A stretch of 8,395 bases of DNA from Verrucomicrobiota bacterium. GTDB taxonomy: Bacteria; Verrucomicrobiota; Verrucomicrobiia; Limisphaerales; J093. The stretch lies in contig RFJD01000471.1 of the NCBI GenBank assembly GCA_003695015.1, positions 1 through 8,395 on the forward strand, given 5' to 3'. The translations under genes and the position numbers were made by a program. The notes beneath the pieces were generated by a model. That model saw only the letters and a program-made list of their open reading frames with translations, made no database searches and had not been told where the DNA came from. The stretch's first letter is position 1; every line of letters begins with the position of its first letter. Positions 1 through 6,325 of the stretch are shown here, one piece after another.

Positions 1-1
1 C

Positions 2-3000
2 CGCGACGGCGAACCGGCGTTTGCCGTGACTCCCATGGCCGACGACGGCGCCCACGAGGACGGCGCGCCGGGCGACGGCGTGTACGGGGCGCAACTGCCT
101 CCGCAGCCCGATGGGACGATCATCGAGTTTTACGTTCGCGCGGTGGACGCCACCGGACACGAACGCACCTGGCCGGCGCCCGTGGACATCGACGGGGCAT
201 GGCAACAGGTCGCCAACGCGCTTTACCAAGTCACCGACGCCCTCCCGCGCACCGACCTGCCGGTTTACCGGCTCATCCTCACCGAGCGCGACCGGGCCGA
301 GCTGCACCAGATCAACCGCAACCGCCCCGAGGCGCCCTATCCCACCGGCGACCAGACCCGCAGCCACGCCCAGTTCAACGGCACGTTCATCAGCGCCGAC
401 GGCGGCGGGGCCATCGACGTCCGCTACCGGGTGGGCATCCGCAATCGCGGCAACGGCAGCCGCACCCGTTCGCCCCAGAGCTTCCGCGTCAACTTCCCCA
501 ATGACGCCGGCTGGAACCACGTCCAGGCCCTCAACCTCAACTCCCAGCAGCCCCACGCCCAACTGTTCGGCAGCGCCCTCTACCGCATGGCCGGCCTGCC
601 CACCCAGGAAGCCCGCGCCGTCAAGGTGATGCTCAACGGCGCCGACCTCGCCGCCCTCGACCCGGCGCCGTTTCCTTTCTACGTCGCCAACGAGGTGCTC
701 GACACCGCCTTCGCCGAGCGCATGTGGCCCTTGGACAACGGCGGCAACATCTACCGGGGCATCCGCCTGCAAGGCGCCGGGGCCGATCTGCATTACGAGG
801 GCGAGGATCCCGCCCCCTACCGCCGCAACTACTTCAAGCGCACCAACACCAGCGAGGACGACTGGACCGATCTGATCGAGCTGACCCGCATCCTCGACCT
901 CGAACCGAACGAAACCTACGTCCAGGAGGTCCTGCGCGTCGCCGACATCGAGGAATGGATGCTCTATTTCGCCCTCGAAGCCATCGTGGACAACCGGGAA
1001 ACCAACCTCGCCAACGGCAGCAACGGCACCGGCCAGGGCGATGATTACTTCCTTTACCGTGGCATCCTGGACCCGCGCTTTCGCATCATCCCGTACGACT
1101 TGGACACCATCCTCGGCGAAGGCACCTCGAGCGAACGCGTGGACGACGACCTTTTCCGCATGACCCGCGTGCGGGTGTTGGACCGGCTCGTGAAGCACCC
1201 GGCGTTCGCCCCCCGTTACTACGCCGCCCTGCGACGGGCGCTGGATGAGGTCTTCCAGCGCGAGGTCTTCGAGCCGCTGCTGCGGCAGGTCATCGGCCAC
1301 CTGGCCGACGAAGGGACGATCCGGGACATGCTCGACTTCGCCATGGCCCGCGCCGCGTGGATCCGGTCCCAAATCCCCGAAGGGCTCACCGTCCGCACCG
1401 ACCTGCCGCAGGTCGGCGGCGTTCCCCAAACCTCGGCCACCAGCCTCGCCCTCAGCGGCCGGGCGGACCCGGTCGCCACCGCCCGCATCACCGTCAACGG
1501 GCGGGAAGCCGATTGGTCCGTGTGGAAAACCACTTGGCAAATCAGTGGCGTCCCGCTGGCGCCGGGACTGAACCGACTGCTCGTCCAAGCCCTCGACGCC
1601 CAAGGCCGGGAACTGGAACGCACCCATCTGACCATCCGCCGCACCGCCGGCTTCGGCGCCACGCACTCGGGGACATTGACCGCCGACGCCACCTGGACTG
1701 CGGCCGGTTCACCCCACCTCGTCACCGGCAATCTGATCGTGCCCGCCGGCGTCACGCTGACCATCGAGCCGGGGGCGACGGTTTACTTTGCCTCCGGGGC
1801 CACGCTCGAGGTGCAAGGCCGCCTGCTCGCCGAAGGCACCGACCTCGCCCGCATCCAGTTCGCCACGGAACCCGGCGGCTCGGGGTGGGGACCGCTTTCC
1901 TTCCGGGATTCGGCGGCCGACAACCGCCTCGTGCGCGTGGACTTCACCGGCCCCGCCGCCGGAGCGCACGCCTTGGGCGTCCACAACGCGCGGCTTTGGG
2001 TCGAGGACTGCACGTTCGCCGGCTACGACAACACCATCGTGGAACTCGACCAGGCGACCATCGACATCCGCGGCTGTGTCTTCCCGTCGATCACCCAGAA
2101 CGAAATCATCCACGGCTCGGGCATGCCGGCCGACGGCCACGTCATCATCGAAGGCTGCTTCTTCGGCACCACCACCGGCTACAGCGATGTCATCGACTTC
2201 ACCGGCGGACGCCGTCCCGGCCCGATCCTGCAGGTGTACGACAACGTCTTCAGCGGCGGCGGTGACGATGCCCTGGATTTGGACGGCACCGATGCCCACA
2301 TCGAGGGCAACGTCTTCGTCCATTTCCACCAAGACCAACCCCGTCCCAGCACCTCCAACGCCATTGCCACCGACAACGGCTCGGAGATCACCGTCGTCCG
2401 GAACCTTTTCTTCGACAACGACCACGCCGTGCTCCTGAAGAACGGCGCGTTCCTGACCTCGGCCCACAACACGATCGTCGGCTCGACCATCGCCGCCATC
2501 AACTTCGGCGAACCCGAACGGGACGTCCCGTTCGGACGCGGGGCCTCGCTGCGGGGCGACATCCTCTGGGGCAACGCCGCCCTGTTCGAAAACCTCGATC
2601 CGCCCGGCGCAACCATCGACCTCACCGTGCGCGACTCGATCCTGGAAAGCGCGGAACCCTGGCCCGGCGAAAACAACCTGGCCCTCGACCCGCGCCTGCG
2701 CCGGACGACCGGCGTCGATTGGGACACCATCCGCGAAGCCTTCGCGCTGTTGCCGGGATCGCCCGCCCGGGGTTCCGGTCCCTGGGGGTTGGACCGCGGG
2801 GCGTTGGTGCCGGCGGGCGCGGCCATCGGCGGCGGAACGGTCGGAACCACTCCGGCCGACGAAGCGACGTTCCTCCTCGGCGGCCCCGGCATCATCGAGG
2901 TTCGCTGGCGGTTGGATGGCGGCGCGTGGAGCGATCCCATGCCCGCCGACACGGCCCTGTCCCTCCCCAACCTCCCGCCGGGCCCGCACCGGCTCGAGGT

Positions 3001-5755
3001 GATCGGCCGCAACTCCGCGGGCGTTTGGCAGGAGGAAACCCACGCCGCCGCACGCGAGTGGACGGTCGATCCGGCCCAAGGCGGCGTCCGGCTCAACGAG
3101 CTGCTCGCCCTCAGCCGGACCACCGTCACCCCGGAAGGCGCCGTCAGCGGCTACGTCGAGTTGCGCAATGACGGCCTCCAACCGGTGGATCTTTCAGGCT
3201 GGCGGATCGCCCCTGGACCCGATCCCGCCACCGGCACGCCGCTGCCCGCCGGAACCATCCTCCCGCCCGGCGGTTTTCTGATCCTGCGCGAGGAAGCCGT
3301 CCCGACGCCCACGAACGAGCTGGTCTTGGACTTCCGCCTGCCCGCCGAGGGCGGCGCCGTGTACCTGTTCGACGACACCCTGCCGGTCCCGCAGGTGACG
3401 GACTCGCTCGAATATGGATTCCAGATCGCCGACCTCTCGATCGGGCGCGACGCCGCCGGCCGTTGGCAGCTCAACCACCCCACGCCCGGCGCGCCCAACC
3501 AGACCGCCCGCACCGGCGATCCCACCCGCCTCCGGCTGAACGAATGGCTTCCCGCCAGCCGGCTGCTCTACCCCGAGGACTACGTCGAGATCCACAACGC
3601 CGACGATCTGCCGGTCGACTTGGACGGCCTGCGGCTCACCGACAACCCGGTCGGCTGGCCGGACCGCCACGTCTTTCCCGCGCTCAGTTTCATCGCCGGC
3701 GGCGGACATCTTCGTTTGATCGCCGACGGCGCCCCGGAAGCCGGGCCGCGCCACCTGCCGTTCCGGCTCGCCGCCGGGCAGGGCATGCTGGGCCTGCTGG
3801 ACCCGGCCCATCGGATCATCGACCAGATCGTTTACGAGTCGCCCTGGCCGGACCGCGCGTTGGGCCGGCAACCCGACGGCGCCACGTTCATCACCGCCCT
3901 GCCGATTCCCTCGCCCGGCGCGCCCAACCCGGTCCCGGCCGGAGGCGTCACCAACATCGTCGAGGAATCCCAAGTCCTCATTCCCATCACCCAACGCTGG
4001 CGCTACTACCAGTCGGGCCCGGCCCCCGCCAACTGGGCCGATCCCGCCTTCAACGATGCCGCCTGGCCCGAGGGCGAAGCCCTGCTGGCCCACGAGAACT
4101 CGGGACTTCCGGCGGCCATCCGCACCCAACTGCAAATCGGCCGGATCACCTACTACTTCCGCACCCGGTTCACCCTCGACTCCGTCCCCGAGGACGCTCT
4201 GCTCGAGCTGCGCACCGTCATCGACGACGGTTGCGTGCTTTGGCTCAACGGCCGGGAGTGGTTCCGGCTCGGCATGGGCCCCGGGCCGGTCGCGTACGAC
4301 ACCCGGGCCGATCGCACCGTGGGCAACGCCGATCGGGAGGGCCCCTTCCAACCGCCCGCCAATCTCTTGCACCCCGGCGAAAACGTCCTGGCCGCCGAGG
4401 TCCATCAGCACAGCTCCAACAGCAGCGACATCGTCTTCGGCCTGAGCCTCGAGTGGGTTCGCCGCACCACCAACATCGTCGGCGGCCGCCTCACCATCCG
4501 GCTCAACGAGCTGCTGGCCGCCAATCAAAGCCACCCGCTCGATCCGGGCGGGCTGACCGACTGGGTCGAACTGATCAACCTCGACGACCAGCCGGCCGAC
4601 CTGGCCGGACTGAGCCTGAGCGACGACCCCGATCGGCCGCGACGCTGGGTCCTCCCGAACGGCGCCACGATCCCGCCCCACGGCTTCCTGGTGGTGGCCT
4701 GCGACCCGGCCTCCCCGCCCTCGGACACCAACACCGGTTTCGGCCTCAACCGCCGGAGCGGCGCGCTCTACCTCTTCGACCGCCCCGAAAACGGCGGCGG
4801 CCTGCTCGACGGCCTGCTCTACGGGTTGCAAACGCCCGACCTCGCCCTGGGACGTTCCCCGGATGGCGACGGCGCCTGGGGGCCCTGTCTTCCCACTCCC
4901 GGCCAACCCAATCAAACCGCTCCCACCGGCGACCCCCATCTGCTTCGGATCAACGAGTGGCTGGCCCGCCCGGACAAGGGCGGCGATTGGCTCGAACTCT
5001 ACAACCCGGACCTCCTGCCGGTGCCGATCGCCGGCTTCCGCGTCAGCGACGACCTCAACGACCGCGAGGCCCACGTCTTTCCGCCGTTGTCGTTCGTGGG
5101 CGCCGGTGAGAATGCCTTCCTGGTGCTCGACGCCGACGGCCGGCCGCAGGCCGGCCCGGACCACCTGCCCTTCAAACTCTCCGGCAGTGGCGAGGCCATC
5201 GGTCTGTTCGACAGCCGCGGCTGGCGCGTCGATGCCGTCCTCTTCGAGGCCCAGGATCGCGGCGTCTCCGAAGGCCGCCTGCCCGATGGCGCGGACGGAC
5301 CGTTCCATCGCTTCGTCCAACCCACCCCGGGCGCGCCCAACGCCGAGTCGGCCAATCCCGACCTCGATGGCGACGGGATGCCGAACTTGTGGGAAACCGC
5401 CCATGGCTTGGATCCGCATGATCCCACCGATGCCTCCTTGGACACCGACGGCGACGGCCTGACGAACCTCCAGGAATTCCTCGCCGGAACCGACCCGAAC
5501 GACCCGGCCAGCGCGCTGCGCATCGAAGCCCTGCGGCTTCACGACGGCCCCGATCAGGCCACCGTCCTGCGGTTCAAGGCCGCCGCCGGCCGGACGTACT
5601 CGCTTTTGTACCGCGACCGTCTGGACTCGGGGGCATGGAGCAAGGTCGCCGACGTCCCGGCTCAGGGTTGCGATTGTCCCGTCGAGGTGGTCGATCCCGT
5701 CCCGCTCGCCGGGCCGGCGCGGTTCTACCGGCTCGTCACGCCGGCCGTGCCCTGA
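2..5755 (+). CDS. Giant CotH kinase-like / beta-helix / lamin-tail multidomain protein (5' partial)
   Basis: The reading frame is open from base 2 to the TGA at 5753-5755 and has no upstream stop, so the true start lies left of the window. The GTG at 26 is only the first internal start codon. Residues below are numbered from that GTG. Order of domains: end of an Ig/FN3-like sandwich (to about 57); CotH kinase-like domain (about 79-450); Ig-like domain (about 453-540); right-handed beta-helix (about 541-925); Ig-like domain (about 930-1015); LTD1 (1019-1160) and LTD2 (1168-1302); galactose-binding-like sandwich (1309-1479); LTD3 (1490-1631) and LTD4 (1639-1773); two thrombospondin-type-3-like calcium loops (1779-1817); C-terminal beta domain (1831-1909). 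The domain content and the near absence of cysteine suggest a secreted or surface protein, but the signal peptide would be outside the window. No C-terminal membrane anchor or PEP-CTERM-like tail is visible. Proteins of this style are numerous in Verrucomicrobiota and Planctomycetota and their roles are unknown. Family assignment is firm; function is not. Confidence 0.93.
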   Translation, partial: RDGEPAFAVTPMADDGAHEDGAPGDGVYGAQLPPQPDGTIIEFYVRAVDATGHERTWPAPVDIDGAWQQVANALYQVTDALPRTDLPVYRLILTERDRAELHQINRNRPEAPYPTGDQTRSHAQFNGTFISADGGGAIDVRYRVGIRNRGNGSRTRSPQSFRVNFPNDAGWNHVQALNLNSQQPHAQLFGSALYRMAGLPTQEARAVKVMLNGADLAALDPAPFPFYVANEVLDTAFAERMWPLDNGGNIYRGIRLQGAGADLHYEGEDPAPYRRNYFKRTNTSEDDWTDLIELTRILDLEPNETYVQEVLRVADIEEWMLYFALEAIVDNRETNLANGSNGTGQGDDYFLYRGILDPRFRIIPYDLDTILGEGTSSERVDDDLFRMTRVRVLDRLVKHPAFAPRYYAALRRALDEVFQREVFEPLLRQVIGHLADEGTIRDMLDFAMARAAWIRSQIPEGLTVRTDLPQVGGVPQTSATSLALSGRADPVATARITVNGREADWSVWKTTWQISGVPLAPGLNRLLVQALDAQGRELERTHLTIRRTAGFGATHSGTLTADATWTAAGSPHLVTGNLIVPAGVTLTIEPGATVYFASGATLEVQGRLLAEGTDLARIQFATEPGGSGWGPLSFRDSAADNRLVRVDFTGPAAGAHALGVHNARLWVEDCTFAGYDNTIVELDQATIDIRGCVFPSITQNEIIHGSGMPADGHVIIEGCFFGTTTGYSDVIDFTGGRRPGPILQVYDNVFSGGGDDALDLDGTDAHIEGNVFVHFHQDQPRPSTSNAIATDNGSEITVVRNLFFDNDHAVLLKNGAFLTSAHNTIVGSTIAAINFGEPERDVPFGRGASLRGDILWGNAALFENLDPPGATIDLTVRDSILESAEPWPGENNLALDPRLRRTTGVDWDTIREAFALLPGSPARGSGPWGLDRGALVPAGAAIGGGTVGTTPADEATFLLGGPGIIEVRWRLDGGAWSDPMPADTALSLPNLPPGPHRLEVIGRNSAGVWQEETHAAAREWTVDPAQGGVRLNELLALSRTTVTPEGAVSGYVELRNDGLQPVDLSGWRIAPGPDPATGTPLPAGTILPPGGFLILREEAVPTPTNELVLDFRLPAEGGAVYLFDDTLPVPQVTDSLEYGFQIADLSIGRDAAGRWQLNHPTPGAPNQTARTGDPTRLRLNEWLPASRLLYPEDYVEIHNADDLPVDLDGLRLTDNPVGWPDRHVFPALSFIAGGGHLRLIADGAPEAGPRHLPFRLAAGQGMLGLLDPAHRIIDQIVYESPWPDRALGRQPDGATFITALPIPSPGAPNPVPAGGVTNIVEESQVLIPITQRWRYYQSGPAPANWADPAFNDAAWPEGEALLAHENSGLPAAIRTQLQIGRITYYFRTRFTLDSVPEDALLELRTVIDDGCVLWLNGREWFRLGMGPGPVAYDTRADRTVGNADREGPFQPPANLLHPGENVLAAEVHQHSSNSSDIVFGLSLEWVRRTTNIVGGRLTIRLNELLAANQSHPLDPGGLTDWVELINLDDQPADLAGLSLSDDPDRPRRWVLPNGATIPPHGFLVVACDPASPPSDTNTGFGLNRRSGALYLFDRPENGGGLLDGLLYGLQTPDLALGRSPDGDGAWGPCLPTPGQPNQTAPTGDPHLLRINEWLARPDKGGDWLELYNPDLLPVPIAGFRVSDDLNDREAHVFPPLSFVGAGENAFLVLDADGRPQAGPDHLPFKLSGSGEAIGLFDSRGWRVDAVLFEAQDRGVSEGRLPDGADGPFHRFVQPTPGAPNAESANPDLDGDGMPNLWETAHGLDPHDPTDASLDTDGDGLTNLQEFLAGTDPNDPASALRIEALRLHDGPDQATVLRFKAAAGRTYSLLYRDRLDSGAWSKVADVPAQGCDCPVEVVDPVPLAGPARFYRLVTPAVP
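260..1375 (+). other. CotH kinase-like domain within the giant protein
   Basis: Residues about 79-450 (numbered from the GTG at 26) match the CotH family, an atypical secretory-pathway-kinase-like fold. Bacillus CotH phosphorylates spore-coat proteins. Visible motifs are YRLILTERDRAEL at the domain start, VRYRVGIRNRGNGSR (132-146), the YRRNYFKRTN segment (265-274), DNRETNL (322-328) and IIPYDLDTILG (354-364). By family analogy D322 and N327 would sit near the catalytic loop, and D358 or D360 would be the metal-binding acid in the IPWDLD-type motif. The usual lysine-rich KKSF-type motif reads SPQSFRVNF (149-157) here, so the N-lobe nucleotide contact may be changed. Kinase activity is inference only; it could equally be a non-catalytic fold. 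Confidence 0.85.
1646..2800 (+). other. Right-handed parallel beta-helix domain within the giant protein
   Basis: Residues about 541-925 open with a typical beta-helix cap (the segment around VPAGVTLTIEPGATVYF, 572-588). They continue as repeated coils of roughly 22-31 residues. A ladder of inward-type residues can be followed: C662, C684, C711, N740, N762, N793, N815, D845, D870, most followed two residues later by a bulky hydrophobic (for example CTF, CVF, NVF, NLF). Acidic pairs D721/D724 and D748/D751 (SDVIDF and DDALDL) fall on neighbouring coils. Such folds occur in pectate-lyase-like enzymes and in non-catalytic adhesins. No known lyase catalytic set is recognised, so carbohydrate binding or a structural role is as likely as catalysis. 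Confidence 0.8.
3080..3931 (+). repeat. Lamin-tail domain pair, copy 1 (LTD1-LTD2)
   Basis: This is the first copy of a two-domain protein repeat. LTD1 (residues 1019-1160) begins VRLNELLALS, contains VELRNDGLQPVDLSGWRI and ends PTPGAPNQT. LTD2 (1168-1302) begins LRLNEWLPAS, contains VEIHNADDLPVDLDGLRL, HVFPALSF and HLPFRL, and ends PSPGAPN. The start (L/I)NE, the central (V/L)E(L/I)xN and the closing P(T/S)PGAPN are hallmarks of bacterial LTDs. These are immunoglobulin-like beta-sandwiches thought to mediate surface or matrix attachment. Nucleotide similarity between the copies is partial; the repeat is clear at protein level. Confidence 0.85.
3950..4462 (+). other. Galactose-binding-like beta-sandwich between the LTD pairs
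   Basis: Residues about 1309-1479 look like the carbohydrate-binding-type sandwich often inserted in verrucomicrobial LTD proteins. Visible marks are WRYYQSGPAPANWADPAF (1325-1342), the YYFRTRFTLDS strand (1376-1386), VIDDGCVLWLNGREWFRLGM (1398-1417) and the closing ENVLAAEVHQHSSNSSDIVF (1452-1471). The pattern of a substrate-exposed DDG..LWLNG loop is shared with beta-galactosidase jelly-roll domains. Ligand specificity cannot be read from the sequence. Confidence 0.7.
4493..5344 (+). repeat. Lamin-tail domain pair, copy 2 (LTD3-LTD4)
   Basis: This is the second copy of the LTD pair. LTD3 (residues 1490-1631) begins IRLNELLAAN, contains VELINLDDQPADLAGLSL and ends PTPGQPNQT, matching LTD1. 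LTD4 (1639-1773) begins LRINEWLARP, contains LELYNPDLLPVPIAGFRV, HVFPPLSF and HLPFKL, and ends PTPGAPN, matching LTD2. Corresponding landmarks in the two pairs lie 468-471 residues apart throughout, which points to duplication of a whole A-B unit rather than four independent domains. Confidence 0.85.
5357..5515 (+). other. Thrombospondin-type-3-like calcium-binding loops
   Basis: Two EF-hand-like acidic loops appear just before the C-terminal domain. They read DLDGDGMPNLWE (1779-1790) and DTDGDGLTNLQE (1806-1817), each followed by a GLDP or GTDP turn. The D-x-D-x-D-G-x-x-N-x-x-E spacing supplies the oxygen ligands for one Ca2+ each. In related proteins such loops stiffen the link between a repeat array and the C-terminal domain, and the same role is inferred here. 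Confidence 0.85.
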
Positions 5756-5782
5756 GGCCTCCGGCCGGCCCGCCGCCGTTGG
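5756..5782. other. 27-nt convergent intergenic gap
   Basis: The stop codon of the plus-strand giant gene and that of the minus-strand DUF2127 gene are separated by 27 nt only. The gap holds a small inverted repeat, GGCC-TCC-GGCC (5756-5766), and an adjacent CCGGCCGG palindrome (5761-5768). Neither is followed by a T-run on either strand. I therefore do not call an intrinsic terminator; Rho-dependent or read-through ending is possible. Confidence 0.6.
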
Positions 5783-6325
5783 TCAATCCGGTCGAGCGCC
5801 CGGCGACGTCGCGGGTTCCAAGGCCGCGGCGCGTTGGGACGCCCACAACGACCACGCCAGCACGGCGACGATGAGGATGTTCACGGCCAGCACGCCCGCC
5901 GTAAGCCAGGCGGGATGCCGCAGGACCGCCCAGGCTTCGTACGGGATGTAGAGTCCGCCGGAAAGCGCGCCGAGCCATTTCGCCCAAGCCCGGTTCCGCC
6001 ACAGCCCGTAGGCCTCGGCGAACCGGATGAAGCTGTAGGCCAAGGCCCCCAACCCCACCCAGATCATCGCCTCGGGCGAAACCCTTTCCGCCAATCGAAG
6101 AAACAACCGCGGATAGGCCGCCGAGGGATCCTGGTGCATCCATTCCAGAAGCGACTGCAACCCCGCCTCCATTTCCGCCGGGGTGAACCGCAGCAGGACC
6201 AGCGCCACCACCAAGCCCAGCCCGCCCTTGGCCGCCTCCAACACCGCCACGCCATCCAGGATCGCCGTTTCCGAACACGGCGCCCGGCGGCCGGTCTCCG
6301 CTGGCGTTGTGCCCGCGCCGCTCAC
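5783..6325 (-). CDS. DUF2127 family integral membrane protein
   Basis: This 180-residue protein has about four hydrophobic segments: roughly residues 29-46, 86-105, 115-130 and 140-162. A hydrophilic helical stretch (48-82) lies between the first two. The sequence follows the DUF2127 pattern: LEAAKGGLGLVVAL in the first segment, a HQDP..AYPRL connector, AYSFIRFAEAYGLWRNRAWA in the middle, then the LYIPYEAW and LRHPAW motifs and a final VNILIVAVLAW helix. The start is the GTG at 6325-6323. It overlaps the pyrG stop as GTGA, and an AGAGG sequence lies about 11 nt upstream inside pyrG. It is the last gene of the kdsB-pyrG operon and probably translationally coupled. The function of the family is unknown. 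Inner-membrane location is likely; any link to nucleotide or LPS metabolism is only suggested by position. Confidence 0.85.
   Translation of the reverse strand: MSGAGTTPAETGRRAPCSETAILDGVAVLEAAKGGLGLVVALVLLRFTPAEMEAGLQSLLEWMHQDPSAAYPRLFLRLAERVSPEAMIWVGLGALAYSFIRFAEAYGLWRNRAWAKWLGALSGGLYIPYEAWAVLRHPAWLTAGVLAVNILIVAVLAWSLWASQRAAALEPATSPGARPD
6322..6325 (-). promoter_or_regulatory. GTGA stop/start overlap coupling pyrG to the DUF2127 gene
   Basis: On the minus strand the last bases of pyrG (TGA) and the first codon of the downstream gene (GTG) share the tetranucleotide GTGA. Overlaps of this kind usually mean that the ribosome finishing the first gene restarts on the second, which holds their output in a fixed ratio. 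Coupling here is inferred from geometry alone. Confidence 0.75.

Noticed and set aside
26..28. GTG at 26 as the true start of the giant gene
   Set aside because: The frame is open to the left edge and the residues before it (RDGEPAFA) continue the same beta-sandwich; no signal peptide follows the GTG.
1709..3181. 490-codon antisense ORF
   Set aside because: It lies opposite the beta-helix region and is a composition shadow with no family features.
3463..5109. 548-codon plus-strand ORF inside the giant gene
   Set aside because: It is a frame-shifted shadow, rich in R, P and H, of the LTD region, whose correct frame has clear domain motifs.
3485..5340. Recurring GGCGCGCCCAAC sequence (near 3489, 3917 and 5330) as a regulatory or restriction-related repeat
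   Set aside because: Each copy encodes the PGAPN motif that closes an LTD, so the recurrence is explained by protein repeats and codon preference.
3194..5542. 782-codon antisense ORF
   Set aside because: It lies wholly opposite the LTD region. Its protein is low-complexity, rich in G, V, A and R, with no recognisable domain, as expected opposite high-GC3 coding sequence.
5756..5768. GGCC-TCC-GGCC hairpin as an intrinsic terminator
   Set aside because: The stem is only 4 bp and no T-run follows on either strand.
5736..6278. Overlapping 180-codon minus-strand ORF in another frame
   Set aside because: It is glycine/arginine-rich and domain-free; the 5783-6325 frame encodes the DUF2127 membrane protein instead.
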